Shown here piece by piece: positions 53,737-61,786 of a stretch of 64,000 bases of DNA (the stretch's first letter is position 1; each line of letters starts with the position of its first letter). Source of the DNA: Chryseobacterium sp. Leaf404. Lineage in GTDB: Bacteria; Bacteroidota; Bacteroidia; Flavobacteriales; Weeksellaceae. The stretch covers positions 39,219-103,218 of the forward strand of contig NZ_LMQM01000002.1 in NCBI RefSeq assembly GCF_001424145.1, written 5' to 3'. Under the pieces are notes generated by a model that was not told the origin of the DNA, made no database searches, and saw nothing but the letters and a program-made list of their open reading frames with translations. Made by a program: the position numbers and the translations under genes.

Positions 53737-54567
53737 TTAGCGAAAATTATACATGATATTTCCACTATTGTCTACATAAAATTGAGTGAAATAGACGTTT
53801 TCGCTGGTAATTCCCAGAAGTGAACGATTGGCTATAATTCCTGTCATGAGTTGATCCGAAATTTTATCAATTGTTTCGGGAGTATTGAGGTATTCTGTGA
53901 TTTTGCCAGAAAATAATTCGAGAAGCGGACCGTTTAAAGCTCTCGTTAAAGGCTCCAAAGGTGTAAGTAAAAAATTGATACCATCGTGTCCTGCACTTGC
54001 ATATATTTTGGCGGAAGCGTTTCGGTATTTTATTTTTCCGTCCACGGTGTAAGGTTCCAGCTCTATGTTCATGCGCAAATCGTCTACGTGAAATTGTGGA
54101 TTTCCAATTCCTCCGCAAGCCAGATTTCTGACACAGTTGATGCTTATTTCTACATCTTCTTTTTCAAAACTTACAAAAAAATGTATTTTGCCGTCTTTGG
54201 CGGTTACTTCTGCTTTATTTGTATTGATATTTTTAAAGTAAACAGTTAGTGGCTCGTAACGAAGAGGCTCGAGTTCAAATATGGTTTCCGCTCCCGTTCT
54301 GCCGATCCGCAACTTTACATCATTTCTTTTGTAGAACTGAAAATTTCCGGATGCGTCTGTTCCTGCGGGATCAAAGTTGTTGATTTTGAGATACGATTGT
54401 CGCAGTGTAGCGTTGATAAGTGTTGTCCAGAGTCTGTTATCTATTTTTTTTAAATAATTGATCGTGGGTTGTTTAAAGACTTTTTTTCCAACACTAGGAT
54501 TCAGAATTTGTGCAGGCGATGTCTGGCTTATCAGTAAACCAAAAATCATAATGATTAGTTTTTTCAT
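53737..54567 (-). CDS. Secreted protein of unknown function (first of the exported block)
   Basis: 276 residues. Signal peptide MKKLIIMIFGLLISQTSPAQ. The mature part is beta-rich with many aromatic and charged residues (TINYLKKIDNRLWTTLINAT; YEPLTVYFKNINTNKAEVTA; FVSFEKEDVEISINCVRNLA). Unrelated to any family I know. It lies 101 bp downstream of the LuxR regulator and 161 bp upstream of the next gene. Confidence 0.7.
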   Translation of the reverse strand: MKKLIIMIFGLLISQTSPAQILNPSVGKKVFKQPTINYLKKIDNRLWTTLINATLRQSYLKINNFDPAGTDASGNFQFYKRNDVKLRIGRTGAETIFELEPLRYEPLTVYFKNINTNKAEVTAKDGKIHFFVSFEKEDVEISINCVRNLACGGIGNPQFHVDDLRMNIELEPYTVDGKIKYRNASAKIYASAGHDGINFLLTPLEPLTRALNGPLLELFSGKITEYLNTPETIDKISDQLMTGIIANRSLLGITSENVYFTQFYVDNSGNIMYNFR

Positions 54568-54668
54568 GGTGGTTTTGTTTTATAGGTAAAGTTCACCACA
54601 AAAAAAGAGATAAAAAATAGTAGATATCTGTCATTTTTTCAGAACAGAATCACATGGAAGAAAGATTT

Positions 54669-55460
54669 CTAAAAAATATTATTTCTGAATGCAAACGAGA
54701 TGAGTTCTGCAGAAGTTTTGGTGTTTGTTTTAATTCTTAAATTTCTCTTGTGATTTTCTACAGTATGATAAGAAATTGAGAGTTTTTCAGCAATTTCCGG
54801 CGAGTTGAGACCTTTAGAAGTGAGAAGCAAAATTTCATGTTCTCTTTTAGAGATTTTCGGAATTTTAAGGGGAGTCAGAGTTTGGTCTGTCATTACTTTG
54901 AAGTACTGGTTCTCGATGTTATTACCATCAAAAAAAGTAATCATAGCCTGGTTTTCTAGATGAAGATGAGAAATGTCTGTCAACATAATCCAGCTGCTTT
55001 CTACAATACCATTTCCATCAAAATAGTATCCCGGAAACTGAATGAGCCGCCACTGATATTCTTTGTTGGCATCAAGCATTCTTCCGTAGATGTTTACTCT
55101 GCAGTTTTTTTGTTTTTCATGAGGAAGTTTCTCGGCTAATTCTAATGCAAAAATAAAGGCAGAAAGTACATGGTTTTTGTCATCGGGATGAAAAAGGTTG
55201 GCAAAGAAGTAGGCGTCACCATTCGTCCATTCTTTCTCAGAAAATGGAGTTAATTGATGAATGTTTTCACTTACTGCAATTATTTTGCTGTCTTTCCGGC
55301 TTCCGATAAACCAGAAGTAATGACCAATTGCAAGATCTGCAACCTTTTCAATATTTGGAAAAAAATAAGAAAAAAAATCTTGTTCTGAAAAAACTTTATT
55401 TTTTTTTGAATTGATTACCTTATTAAATTTTTCTGCGGAAATAGGATTTACTTTTTTCAT
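54669..55460 (-). CDS. PAS-like sensor with LuxR-type DNA-binding domain
   Basis: 263 residues from the second methionine (ATG 55460); the first at 55463 is equally possible. The middle (EWTNGDAYFFANLFHPDDKN; ANKEYQWRLIQFPGYYFDGN) fits a PAS fold, with the PDDKxxVxxAF and YxWRxxxxPGYYFD patterns. The C-terminal ISKREHEILLLTSKGLNSPE with LSISYHTVENHKRNLRIKTN is a complete LuxR/NarL helix-turn-helix (about 196-262). The phosphoacceptor receiver domain is absent, so it is not a classical response regulator. It lies just upstream of eight exported-protein genes in the same direction and is their likely regulator (inference). Confidence 0.85.
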   Translation of the reverse strand: MKKVNPISAEKFNKVINSKKNKVFSEQDFFSYFFPNIEKVADLAIGHYFWFIGSRKDSKIIAVSENIHQLTPFSEKEWTNGDAYFFANLFHPDDKNHVLSAFIFALELAEKLPHEKQKNCRVNIYGRMLDANKEYQWRLIQFPGYYFDGNGIVESSWIMLTDISHLHLENQAMITFFDGNNIENQYFKVMTDQTLTPLKIPKISKREHEILLLTSKGLNSPEIAEKLSISYHTVENHKRNLRIKTNTKTSAELISFAFRNNIF

Positions 55461-55515
55461 CAAATACGTGTTTTTTTATTTTTTACCATTGCTACACCTC
55501 GCTTAAATAAACGTG

Positions 55516-55653
55516 CTAATCACGACCGTTGGCATCCAAAAGATCTGAAAATTCTTTTTCAGAGATAATATCGTGCAGTGCTTTGAGTTTTTCTCGGGAT
55601 TCCGTTGAAAGCGTGGCATCATCAAGGATTGTGTTTAAAATTTCGGGTTTCAT
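55516..55653 (-). pseudogene. Truncated duplicate of the patatin gene's 5' end
   Basis: ATG 55653 opens 45 codons: MKPEILNTILDDATLSTESR, then EKLKALHDIISEKEFSDLLD and ANGRD, stop. The complete patatin at 45747-47342 starts MNPEILQKILDDETLSQESK and continues EKLSALHELISKKEFSDLLD and ANG, so about 43 residues match closely before the homology ends abruptly at the ANG. This is a broken copy, not a gene. Confidence 0.85.
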
Positions 55654-55700
55654 GATTTGGTGTGGTATTTAATAGTACTTTTAAGAAATTATGGTATTAA

Positions 55701-56075
55701 TTATAATTTTTTTGGGTAATAATTAATTTTCAATCGGCCTATTTTATTCTTAAACTCTTTTCTGGTTAAAGTGCTGTCTGTCAAATCTTTTGGGTGATTT
55801 AGAGAATCAAGATTAATCAAATAATATTGGCTACCATCATTTTCAGATGCCCTCTCTAAAATTAAAATATTATTCTGTAAATCATAACTTGTAATATCTG
55901 GACCAACAACACCTAGCCAGTTATCATGGTCATTAAAATTTAATGAATAACCCTCATCATTCCATCTGCTAATTTCTAATTTATCATTGATAGTTATTTT
56001 TTTACCACAGGAAATCAATGAGAAAAATAATATAATCAGGACAAATTTGATTCTTAAATTTTTTGGATTCCTCAT
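55701..56075 (-). CDS. Small lipoprotein of unknown function
   Basis: 124 residues. MRNPKNLRIKFVLIILFFSL with ISC ends in a lipobox with Cys23. The mature part is polar and acidic (NDKLEISRWNDEGYSLNFND; YLINLDSLNHPKDLTDSTLT). No family is recognised. Flanking genes are unrelated, and it lies just downstream of corA on the same strand, 54 bp away. Confidence 0.65.
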   Translation of the reverse strand: MRNPKNLRIKFVLIILFFSLISCGKKITINDKLEISRWNDEGYSLNFNDHDNWLGVVGPDITSYDLQNNILILERASENDGSQYYLINLDSLNHPKDLTDSTLTRKEFKNKIGRLKINYYPKKL

Positions 56076-56129
56076 ATTATAATGTTTGAAGATTTCTATA
56101 ATGTAGTTTAATCTAACAACAATAGTTGA

Positions 56130-57029
56130 TTACCACTGCTTCCTCCTCGCATAAATAAAAGTGCATATCACAATTAATCCCATTAATCCTAAAGTATAAA
56201 AATATCCATATTTAGTATGAAGTTCCGGCATATTGTCGAAGTTCATTCCATAGAGACCTGCAATGAAGGTAATCGGTAAAAAATAAACCGAGTAAATTGC
56301 CAAAACTTTCATTACCTGATTCGCTTTCTGGTCTGAGAGTGCGAGAAACATCGAAATTAAGTTGGTAATCTGTGCATTCAGATGGTCAAAATCAGCAACT
56401 ACATCCTTGTGCTTGTCTTTTAAGTCAGCAATTTCAGAATCCTGAAGTTCCAGGAGTTTAAATTTATCAATCGCATCTGTAGAAACCGTTAATACCCGTG
56501 AGTTCAGGCCGGATTTTCTTTTCAGGCGGTACAGTCTCCGGATTTGATTGGTGTGATTGGTGTTTTTCAGAAAAATTTCATTCTCAATCTGATCCATTGT
56601 TTCCAGCAGACTGATAGATTCATCATCGAAGGTTTTCATGATCAGCAGAGCAAGCGTAAGTGCAATCTTTCCCGGAGTGCACGGTTCGTTATGCAGTGTA
56701 AGTTCTTTTTTGGTTTGGGTAATACTCTTATTTTTCATCCGGTGAACGGTAATAATGGTATTATTGAAAATAAATATCCCAATTTTTGTGCTGATATCGC
56801 TGATGGTATTCAGGTTTTTACGTTCCTGCTCGGTGCTTTCGCGGAGAAGATAAAATTTTATACTGCCGTCCTGCTCGTATTTTGGGAGGTGATTAGGATC
56901 CATCGTGTCTTCCAGAAGAAGATTATTGATTTCGTATCTCTCGTGGAGAAACTTTAAATCATCTTCTGTAGGCGCTTCCACGTCTATCCACTCATGATGT
57001 TGATCTCGGTAAAGGGTTTCTATTGGCAT
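56130..57029 (-). CDS. corA: CorA-like magnesium/cobalt transporter
   Basis: 299 residues from ATG 57029 (MPIETLYRDQ...). A longer frame would start with TTG at 57059, but that codon lies in the -7 element TATCTTTG (57064-57057), so I prefer 57029. The N-terminal cytoplasmic domain (about 1-235) precedes two C-terminal helices. The signature GMN is present in LYGMNFDNMPE between them, with the loop EL-H-KYG after it. CorA forms a pentameric Mg2+ channel. The gene is monocistronic, with its own promoter. Confidence 0.93.
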   Translation of the reverse strand: MPIETLYRDQHHEWIDVEAPTEDDLKFLHERYEINNLLLEDTMDPNHLPKYEQDGSIKFYLLRESTEQERKNLNTISDISTKIGIFIFNNTIITVHRMKNKSITQTKKELTLHNEPCTPGKIALTLALLIMKTFDDESISLLETMDQIENEIFLKNTNHTNQIRRLYRLKRKSGLNSRVLTVSTDAIDKFKLLELQDSEIADLKDKHKDVVADFDHLNAQITNLISMFLALSDQKANQVMKVLAIYSVYFLPITFIAGLYGMNFDNMPELHTKYGYFYTLGLMGLIVICTFIYARRKQW

Positions 57030-57056
57030 ACTATAAAAGTAATCATATTTGAAAAA

Positions 57057-57064
57057 CAAAGATA
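57057..57064 (-). promoter_or_regulatory. -7 promoter element of corA
   Basis: TATCTTTG on the minus strand. It overlaps the TTG that would begin the longer reading frame. The rest of the 57030-57376 gap shows only a GTCATTCCGGAGTAATCTAA phrase (57211-57230), an ACCTTAACCTCAACCTAA phrase (57320-57337) and the fabH promoter region. Confidence 0.6.
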
Positions 57065-57376
57065 TATGGAAATGAATATTTACTGATATAATAAGGATAA
57101 TTTTAAATCGAAAAAAACTGAACCAATAAGATATATTAATTTGTTAAGTTCGGTTAGGGAATTATCTGTAGATATTCATTCAGCAAATACGTTATATTTA
57201 ATATCTGTTTGTCATTCCGGAGTAATCTAAGCTTCATCAATTTAATTGAGTTTAAAAATCAAACATATAAAATATTCATCTACCAAACTTCAATGTTAAA
57301 TCTGTCCCTTACCTAAACCTTAACCTCAACCTAATATATATCAAATAAATTTTATCTTTACCAAAATAAAAACAAT

Positions 57377-58399
57377 ATGATTAAAAGTACCATAAAAGGC
57401 ATTGGTTTTCATGTTCCGGACAATGTTGTCACGAATGATGACCTCTCAAAACTGATGACCACCAATGACGAGTGGATTACCGAACGTACCGGAATTAAAG
57501 AAAGAAGACACCGCGAAAACCGCAATGATGCACAGGAAACTACAGCGTATTTAGGTTTTAAAGCTTCTGAAAAAGCATTGGAAAAAGCAGGATTAACGGC
57601 AAAAGATATCGACTACATTGTTTTCGCAACACTTTCTCCGGATTATTATTTTCCGGGATGCGGCGTTTTGCTTCAGGATATGCTGGGTTGCGACACGATC
57701 GGAGCATTGGATGTGAGAAATCAGTGTTCGGGTTTTGTGTATGCGATGAGTGTTGCAAATGCTTTTATTAAATCTGGAACTTATAAAAATATATTGGTGG
57801 TCGGAGCGGAAGTTCATTCTTTCGGACTTGATTTTTCTGATGAAGGCAGGGGAGTTTCTGTTATTTTCGGAGATGGGGCAGGAGCAATCGTGCTTTCAGC
57901 AACGGAAGATGAAAATGCCGGTGATATTTTAGCAATGAATATGCATTCTGAAGGGAAATATGCCGACGAGCTGTGCACGCAGTTCCCGGGATCAAAATAT
58001 GGGTGGAGCGACAGAATGAGAAAAGAGCCTGAAAATGTTACGAACAAGGAAGTATATCCAATTATGAACGGAAATTTCGTTTTTAAACACGCCGTGACCA
58101 GATTCCCTGAAACCATGCAGGAAGCTTTGGATAAAGCAGGGAAGACGATTGAAGACTTAGATATGTTTATTCCGCATCAGGCGAATTTAAGGATTGCCCA
58201 GTTTGTTCAGCAGAAATTTGGTTTACCGGACGAAAAAATCCACAACAACATCCAGAAATACGGAAATACCACAGCTGCATCTATTCCCATTGCGTTAAGT
58301 GAAGCGATAGAAATGGGGAAAATTAAAAGAGGAGATTTGGTTCTTCTTTCAGCCTTCGGTAGCGGATTTACCTGGGGAAGTATTTTATTTGAATATTAA
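57377..58399 (+). CDS. fabH: Beta-ketoacyl-ACP synthase III (FabH-like)
   Basis: 340 residues. It condenses acetyl-CoA with malonyl-ACP to start fatty acid chains. The catalytic triad is complete: Cys117 in ALDVRNQCSGFVYAM, His267 in FIPHQANLRIAQ, Asn297 in KYGNTTAASIP. The N-terminal DEWITERTGIKERRH (about 31-45) is typical, and LLSAFGSGFTWGSILFEY closes the protein. Two FabH copies are common in flavobacteria, so this could be a specialised one (it is not next to rpmF/plsX, as the housekeeping copy often is). I cannot distinguish that here. Confidence 0.93.
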   Translation: MIKSTIKGIGFHVPDNVVTNDDLSKLMTTNDEWITERTGIKERRHRENRNDAQETTAYLGFKASEKALEKAGLTAKDIDYIVFATLSPDYYFPGCGVLLQDMLGCDTIGALDVRNQCSGFVYAMSVANAFIKSGTYKNILVVGAEVHSFGLDFSDEGRGVSVIFGDGAGAIVLSATEDENAGDILAMNMHSEGKYADELCTQFPGSKYGWSDRMRKEPENVTNKEVYPIMNGNFVFKHAVTRFPETMQEALDKAGKTIEDLDMFIPHQANLRIAQFVQQKFGLPDEKIHNNIQKYGNTTAASIPIALSEAIEMGKIKRGDLVLLSAFGSGFTWGSILFEY

Positions 58400-58404
58400 A
58401 CAAA

Positions 58405-58468
58405 CACCCAGCATCCAGCATCCATCATCCAACAACCCACATCCAACATCCAACATCCATCACCAACA
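58405..58468. repeat. CATCCAAC-type phrase array upstream of the VOC gene
   Basis: ACCCAGCATCCAGCATCCAT, CATCCAACAACCCACATCCA and ACATCCAACATCCATCACCA run up to the start codon. The same CATCACCAA wording occurs at 63148-63196. Confidence 0.6.
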
Positions 58469-58471
58469 AAA

Positions 58472-58846
58472 ATGAAAAAAGTAACAGGCATCGGCGGAAT
58501 ATTTTTTAAAGCAAAAGACACCAACGCGGTCAACGAATGGTACAAGAAAAACCTCGGATTAGACACCACTCCATACGGCGTTAGCTTTGAGTGGAAAGAC
58601 AAGGGAACCGGCAACACAGGAACTACGCAATGGACACCATTTGCAGACGATACAGAATATTTCGAGCCATCCCAAAAGGAATTTATGATCAATTACCGAG
58701 TAGAAAATCTTGAATTATTGGTGGGAGAACTCAAAAAAGAAAATGTGAAAATTTTAGATGAAATTCAGACTTATGATTATGGAAAATTCGTCCATATTTT
58801 AGATCTTGAAAACAATAAAATCCAGCTCTGGGAACCAGTCGATTAA
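58472..58846 (+). CDS. VOC-family (glyoxalase/bleomycin-resistance fold) protein
   Basis: 124 residues. One VOC module: GIGGIFFKAKDTNAVNEWYK with KNLGLDTTPYGVSFEWKDK (about 5-42) for the first beta-alpha-beta-beta-beta unit and MINYRVENLELLVGELKKEN with FVHILDLENNKIQLWEPVD (about 75-124) for the second. The final Glu in QLWEP is the usual metal ligand. VOC proteins include glyoxalases, dioxygenases and resistance proteins. The substrate is unknown. It has an intergenic phrase array right up to its ATG. Confidence 0.88.
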   Translation: MKKVTGIGGIFFKAKDTNAVNEWYKKNLGLDTTPYGVSFEWKDKGTGNTGTTQWTPFADDTEYFEPSQKEFMINYRVENLELLVGELKKENVKILDEIQTYDYGKFVHILDLENNKIQLWEPVD

Positions 58847-58871
58847 AATTATGTGTTTCATATCACTACAG

Positions 58872-58902
58872 TCTCTTCGGTTTTCTGGAGAGATTTTTTT
58901 TT
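58872..58902 (+). terminator. Terminator of the VOC gene
   Basis: TCTCTTC and GGAGAGA pair around GGTTTTCT, followed by a long T run. Confidence 0.75.
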
Positions 58903-59001
58903 TGAATTTTCAGATTTTTCAGAATACAACAAAGATTTATTGAGATTTATTTTTTACAATAAAAAGTAAAAATGCTATTTCTTTAAATTTAATGTCTCAT
59001 T

Positions 59002-59034
59002 TTGAGGTAATATATTTTAATTTTCTTAAATTTG
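59002..59034 (+). promoter_or_regulatory. Promoter of the GH3 gene
   Basis: TTG (59002-59004) and TAAATTTG (59027-59034) are spaced by 22 bases. The TTG that would begin the longer frame lies in the -7 element. Confidence 0.55.
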
Positions 59035-59058
59035 TTACCAATTCAAACTAAAAGATTT

Positions 59059-61320
59059 ATGATTAAAAAAGCTGCTCTCTTTAGTTTTTCAATATTACTT
59101 TCCGCTTCTGCATTTTCGCAGAACAAAACGATACCGGTTTATCTGGATGAATCAAAACCTGTTGAGCAAAGAGTAAAAGACGTACTTTCAAGAATGACAC
59201 TTGAAGAGAAAGTGGCTATGCTTCACGCGCAGTCAAAGTTCAGTTCTCCAGGCGTTCCCCGTTTGGGAATTCCGGAATTTTGGACAACCGACGGACCGCA
59301 TGGTGTAAGACCCGAAGTTCTTTGGGACGAATGGGATCAGGCTGGCTGGACGAACGATTCAATTATCGCTTATCCGGCTCTCACAGCACTTTCCGCAACA
59401 TGGAACAGAAATATGTCATGGAATTACGGTAAAGCTTTGGGAGAAGAAGCCCGATACAGAAAAAAAGACATTCTTTTGGGACCTGGTGTCAACATTTACA
59501 GAACACCACTCAATGGAAGAAATTTTGAATACATGGGTGAAGATCCGTATCTCACTTCTAAAATGGTGGTTCCTTATATAAAAGGTGTACAATCCAACGG
59601 CGTTGCTACTTCTGTGAAACATTTTGTGCTCAACAATCAGGAAATGTTCCGCCATACCAGCAACGTAATTGTGGATGACAGAGCGTTATACGAAATTTAT
59701 CTTCCTGCGTTTAAAGCGGCGGTTACGGAAGGCGATTCATGGACGATCATGGGAGCTTACGATATGTACAAAAATCAGTACGCCAGCCAGAATCAATATC
59801 TTTTAAATGACATTCTGAAAAAGGAATGGAATTACAAAGGGGTAGTAGTTTCAGACTGGGGAGCGGTCAACAGTACCGAACAGGCCATCAAAAACGGACT
59901 TGATCTGGAATTTGGAAGCTGGACAAATGGTCTTTCTGCCGGAACTTCCAACGCTTACGACAATTATTATCTGGCGCATCCTTATTTAAAAATGATTAAG
60001 GAAGGAAAAATCGGAACCACCGAACTGGATGATAAAGTCACCAGAATTTTAAATTTAGCATATAAAACGACTTTAAATAAAAATAAACCTTTCGGAAATG
60101 TAGCATCCGCAGAGCACAGAGCAACAGCTAAGGAAATCGGGGAGGAGGGAATTGTTTTGCTTAAAAATGACAAAAATGTTCTTCCAATTAATATGAATAT
60201 TGCTAAAAAAATTGCAGTAATTGGTGAAAACGCCATCAAGGTAATGACCGTTGGCGGTGGATCGTCTTCATTAAAGGTAAAATACGAAACTTCACCTTTG
60301 GATGGAATCAAAAACAGATTCGGTAAATATGCTGATGTACAGTTTGCAAGAGGCTACGTCGGCGATGTTGGCGGAGAATACAATGGTGTGAAATCCGGAC
60401 AGGATCTGAAAGATAACCGTTCTGCAGATGAAATATTAAAAGAAGCAGTGGATCTTGCAAAAAATTCAGATTACGTCATTTTTGTTGGAGGTTTAAACAA
60501 AGCCGATTTTCAGGACAGCGAAGGAAACGACAGAAAAAGCTACGGATTGCCGTATAACCAGGACAATGTGATTTCAGCCTTGGCAAAAGCCAATAAAAAT
60601 CTGGCTGTAGTTTTGGTTTCCGGAAATGCCGTTGCAATGCCATGGGTAAAAGAAGTTCCCACTATCGTTCAGGCTTGGTATCTGGGTTCCGAAGCAGGAA
60701 ATTCAATATCTTCAATTCTGGCAGGAGATGCTAATCCATCCGGGAAATTACCGTTCACTTTCCCTGTAAAACTGGAAGATAATTCAGCCCACAAACTGGG
60801 AGAATATCCTGGAAACAAGGAAGAACTGGCTGCAGGAAAAGGAAAAGATCAGAAAAATCCAATCAACATCACCTACAACGAAGGAATTTTGGTGGGCTAC
60901 AGATGGCATGATACCAAAAAGATTAAACCGTTATTCAGTTTTGGCCATGGTTTAAGTTATACCACATTCCAATTTGGTAAAGCAGTTTCAGATAAAACGA
61001 CTATTTCGCAGAATGACAAAATCAGTTTTACTGTAAAAGTTAAAAATACCGGTAATAAAGCAGGAGCAGAAGTGGTTCAGCTTTATATCTCAGACAAAAA
61101 ATCATCCGTTTTAAGACCTGAAAAAGAACTGAAAGGTTTTGAAAAAGTATTTTTAAATCCTGGCGAAGAAAAAGAAGTGACTTTAACAATAAATAAAGAA
61201 GCTTTAAGTTTCTTTGATGCTCAAAAACACGCATGGGTCGCCGAGCCGGGAGATTTCGAAGCCCAAATCGGAAACTCTTCAGACAATATTCTCACAAAAG
61301 TAAAATTTACTTTAAAATAA
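59059..61320 (+). CDS. Glycoside hydrolase family 3 beta-glucosidase (BglX-like)
   Basis: 753 residues from ATG 59059. The longer frame (TTG 59032) is rejected because that codon lies in the promoter. Signal peptide MIKKAALFSFSILLSASAFSQ. The order is that of BglX: GH3 N-domain (RVKDVLSRMTLEEKVAMLHA, then PHGVRPE and YMGEDPYLTSKMVVPYIKGV, with nucleophile Asp266 in GVVVSDWGAV), C-domain (KIAVIGENAIKVMTVGGGSS), and a fibronectin-like domain near the C-terminus (VKVKNTGNKAGAEVVQLYIS). It would hydrolyse terminal beta-glucosides in the periplasm. The polysaccharide is unknown, as no SusC/SusD pair is nearby. A hairpin terminator follows. Confidence 0.93.
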   Translation: MIKKAALFSFSILLSASAFSQNKTIPVYLDESKPVEQRVKDVLSRMTLEEKVAMLHAQSKFSSPGVPRLGIPEFWTTDGPHGVRPEVLWDEWDQAGWTNDSIIAYPALTALSATWNRNMSWNYGKALGEEARYRKKDILLGPGVNIYRTPLNGRNFEYMGEDPYLTSKMVVPYIKGVQSNGVATSVKHFVLNNQEMFRHTSNVIVDDRALYEIYLPAFKAAVTEGDSWTIMGAYDMYKNQYASQNQYLLNDILKKEWNYKGVVVSDWGAVNSTEQAIKNGLDLEFGSWTNGLSAGTSNAYDNYYLAHPYLKMIKEGKIGTTELDDKVTRILNLAYKTTLNKNKPFGNVASAEHRATAKEIGEEGIVLLKNDKNVLPINMNIAKKIAVIGENAIKVMTVGGGSSSLKVKYETSPLDGIKNRFGKYADVQFARGYVGDVGGEYNGVKSGQDLKDNRSADEILKEAVDLAKNSDYVIFVGGLNKADFQDSEGNDRKSYGLPYNQDNVISALAKANKNLAVVLVSGNAVAMPWVKEVPTIVQAWYLGSEAGNSISSILAGDANPSGKLPFTFPVKLEDNSAHKLGEYPGNKEELAAGKGKDQKNPINITYNEGILVGYRWHDTKKIKPLFSFGHGLSYTTFQFGKAVSDKTTISQNDKISFTVKVKNTGNKAGAEVVQLYISDKKSSVLRPEKELKGFEKVFLNPGEEKEVTLTINKEALSFFDAQKHAWVAEPGDFEAQIGNSSDNILTKVKFTLK

Positions 61321-61512
61321 AATTTTTTCAATTGATTATTTTTAAAAGTTCTGTGATTCGTTTCGCAGAACTTTTTTGTTTTAAAACACAACTTTGTCAA
61401 AGTTTTTATCAGAGCGCAGATCAACTTTGACAAAGTTTTACAATAAAAAATTCTTCAATCGATTATTTTTAAAAGTTCTGTAATTCGTTTTCCTCAACTT
61501 TTTTTTTAAACC
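61321..61512. repeat. About 65-bp direct repeat flanking two AACTTTGnCAAAGTT palindromes
   Basis: TTCAATTGATTATTTTTAAA at 61327 and TTCAATCGATTATTTTTAAA at 61453 begin near-identical blocks continuing AGTTCTGTnATTCGTTT. Only the first can form the terminator hairpin. Between them lie the palindromes AACTTTGTCAAAGTT (61390-61404) and AACTTTGACAAAGTT (61423-61437). Confidence 0.7.
61344..61375 (+). terminator. Terminator of the GH3 gene
   Basis: AAAAGTTCTG pairs perfectly with CAGAACTTTT across 12 bases, followed by T. Confidence 0.8.
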
Positions 61513-61522
61513 GACCTAGGAT

Positions 61523-61711
61523 GCGGAAGCGTTAAGAAAATATTTGAAAATTTCGTTAAGAAAAATCTACTGTTTGAGGGCGGGCAATATTGGGGTTAAA
61601 TGCCTGTTTCCCCTAACCGCCCGAGTTTAGATTTTTTAGAAATTTTAAAAGATTTTTAGCCGCAGTACCAGTCTTGATTTTTTGTAACTTTTGCATCAAG
61701 GCAAAAGTTAA
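61523..61711 (+). repeat. Structured dispersed repeat, copy B (candidate ncRNA)
   Basis: About 189 bp, same blocks and order as 43381-43574. Here the stem is GGGCGG/CCGCCC, with the larger inner pairing TTGGGGTTA/CCCCTAA, and TCTACTGTTTGAG faces GAGTTTAGA. The final unit is CAGTCTTGATTTTTTG, then TAACTTTTGCATCAAGGCAAAAGTTA. No protein is encoded. Confidence 0.7.
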
Positions 61712-61750
61712 AGAATACCTAAACAATTTTAAATCTCAATTAAAATTCCT

Positions 61751-61758
61751 TATTTTTG
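61751..61758 (+). promoter_or_regulatory. -7 promoter element of glyA
   Basis: TATTTTTG matches TAnnTTTG, 28 bases before the ATG. Confidence 0.55.
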
Positions 61759-61786
61759 CCATAGAAATCTAAAACTTAAAAAGTAA

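Noticed and set aside
59032..59058. Longer N-terminus of the GH3 protein
   Set aside because: The TTG lies in the -7 element and the signal peptide starts at 59059.
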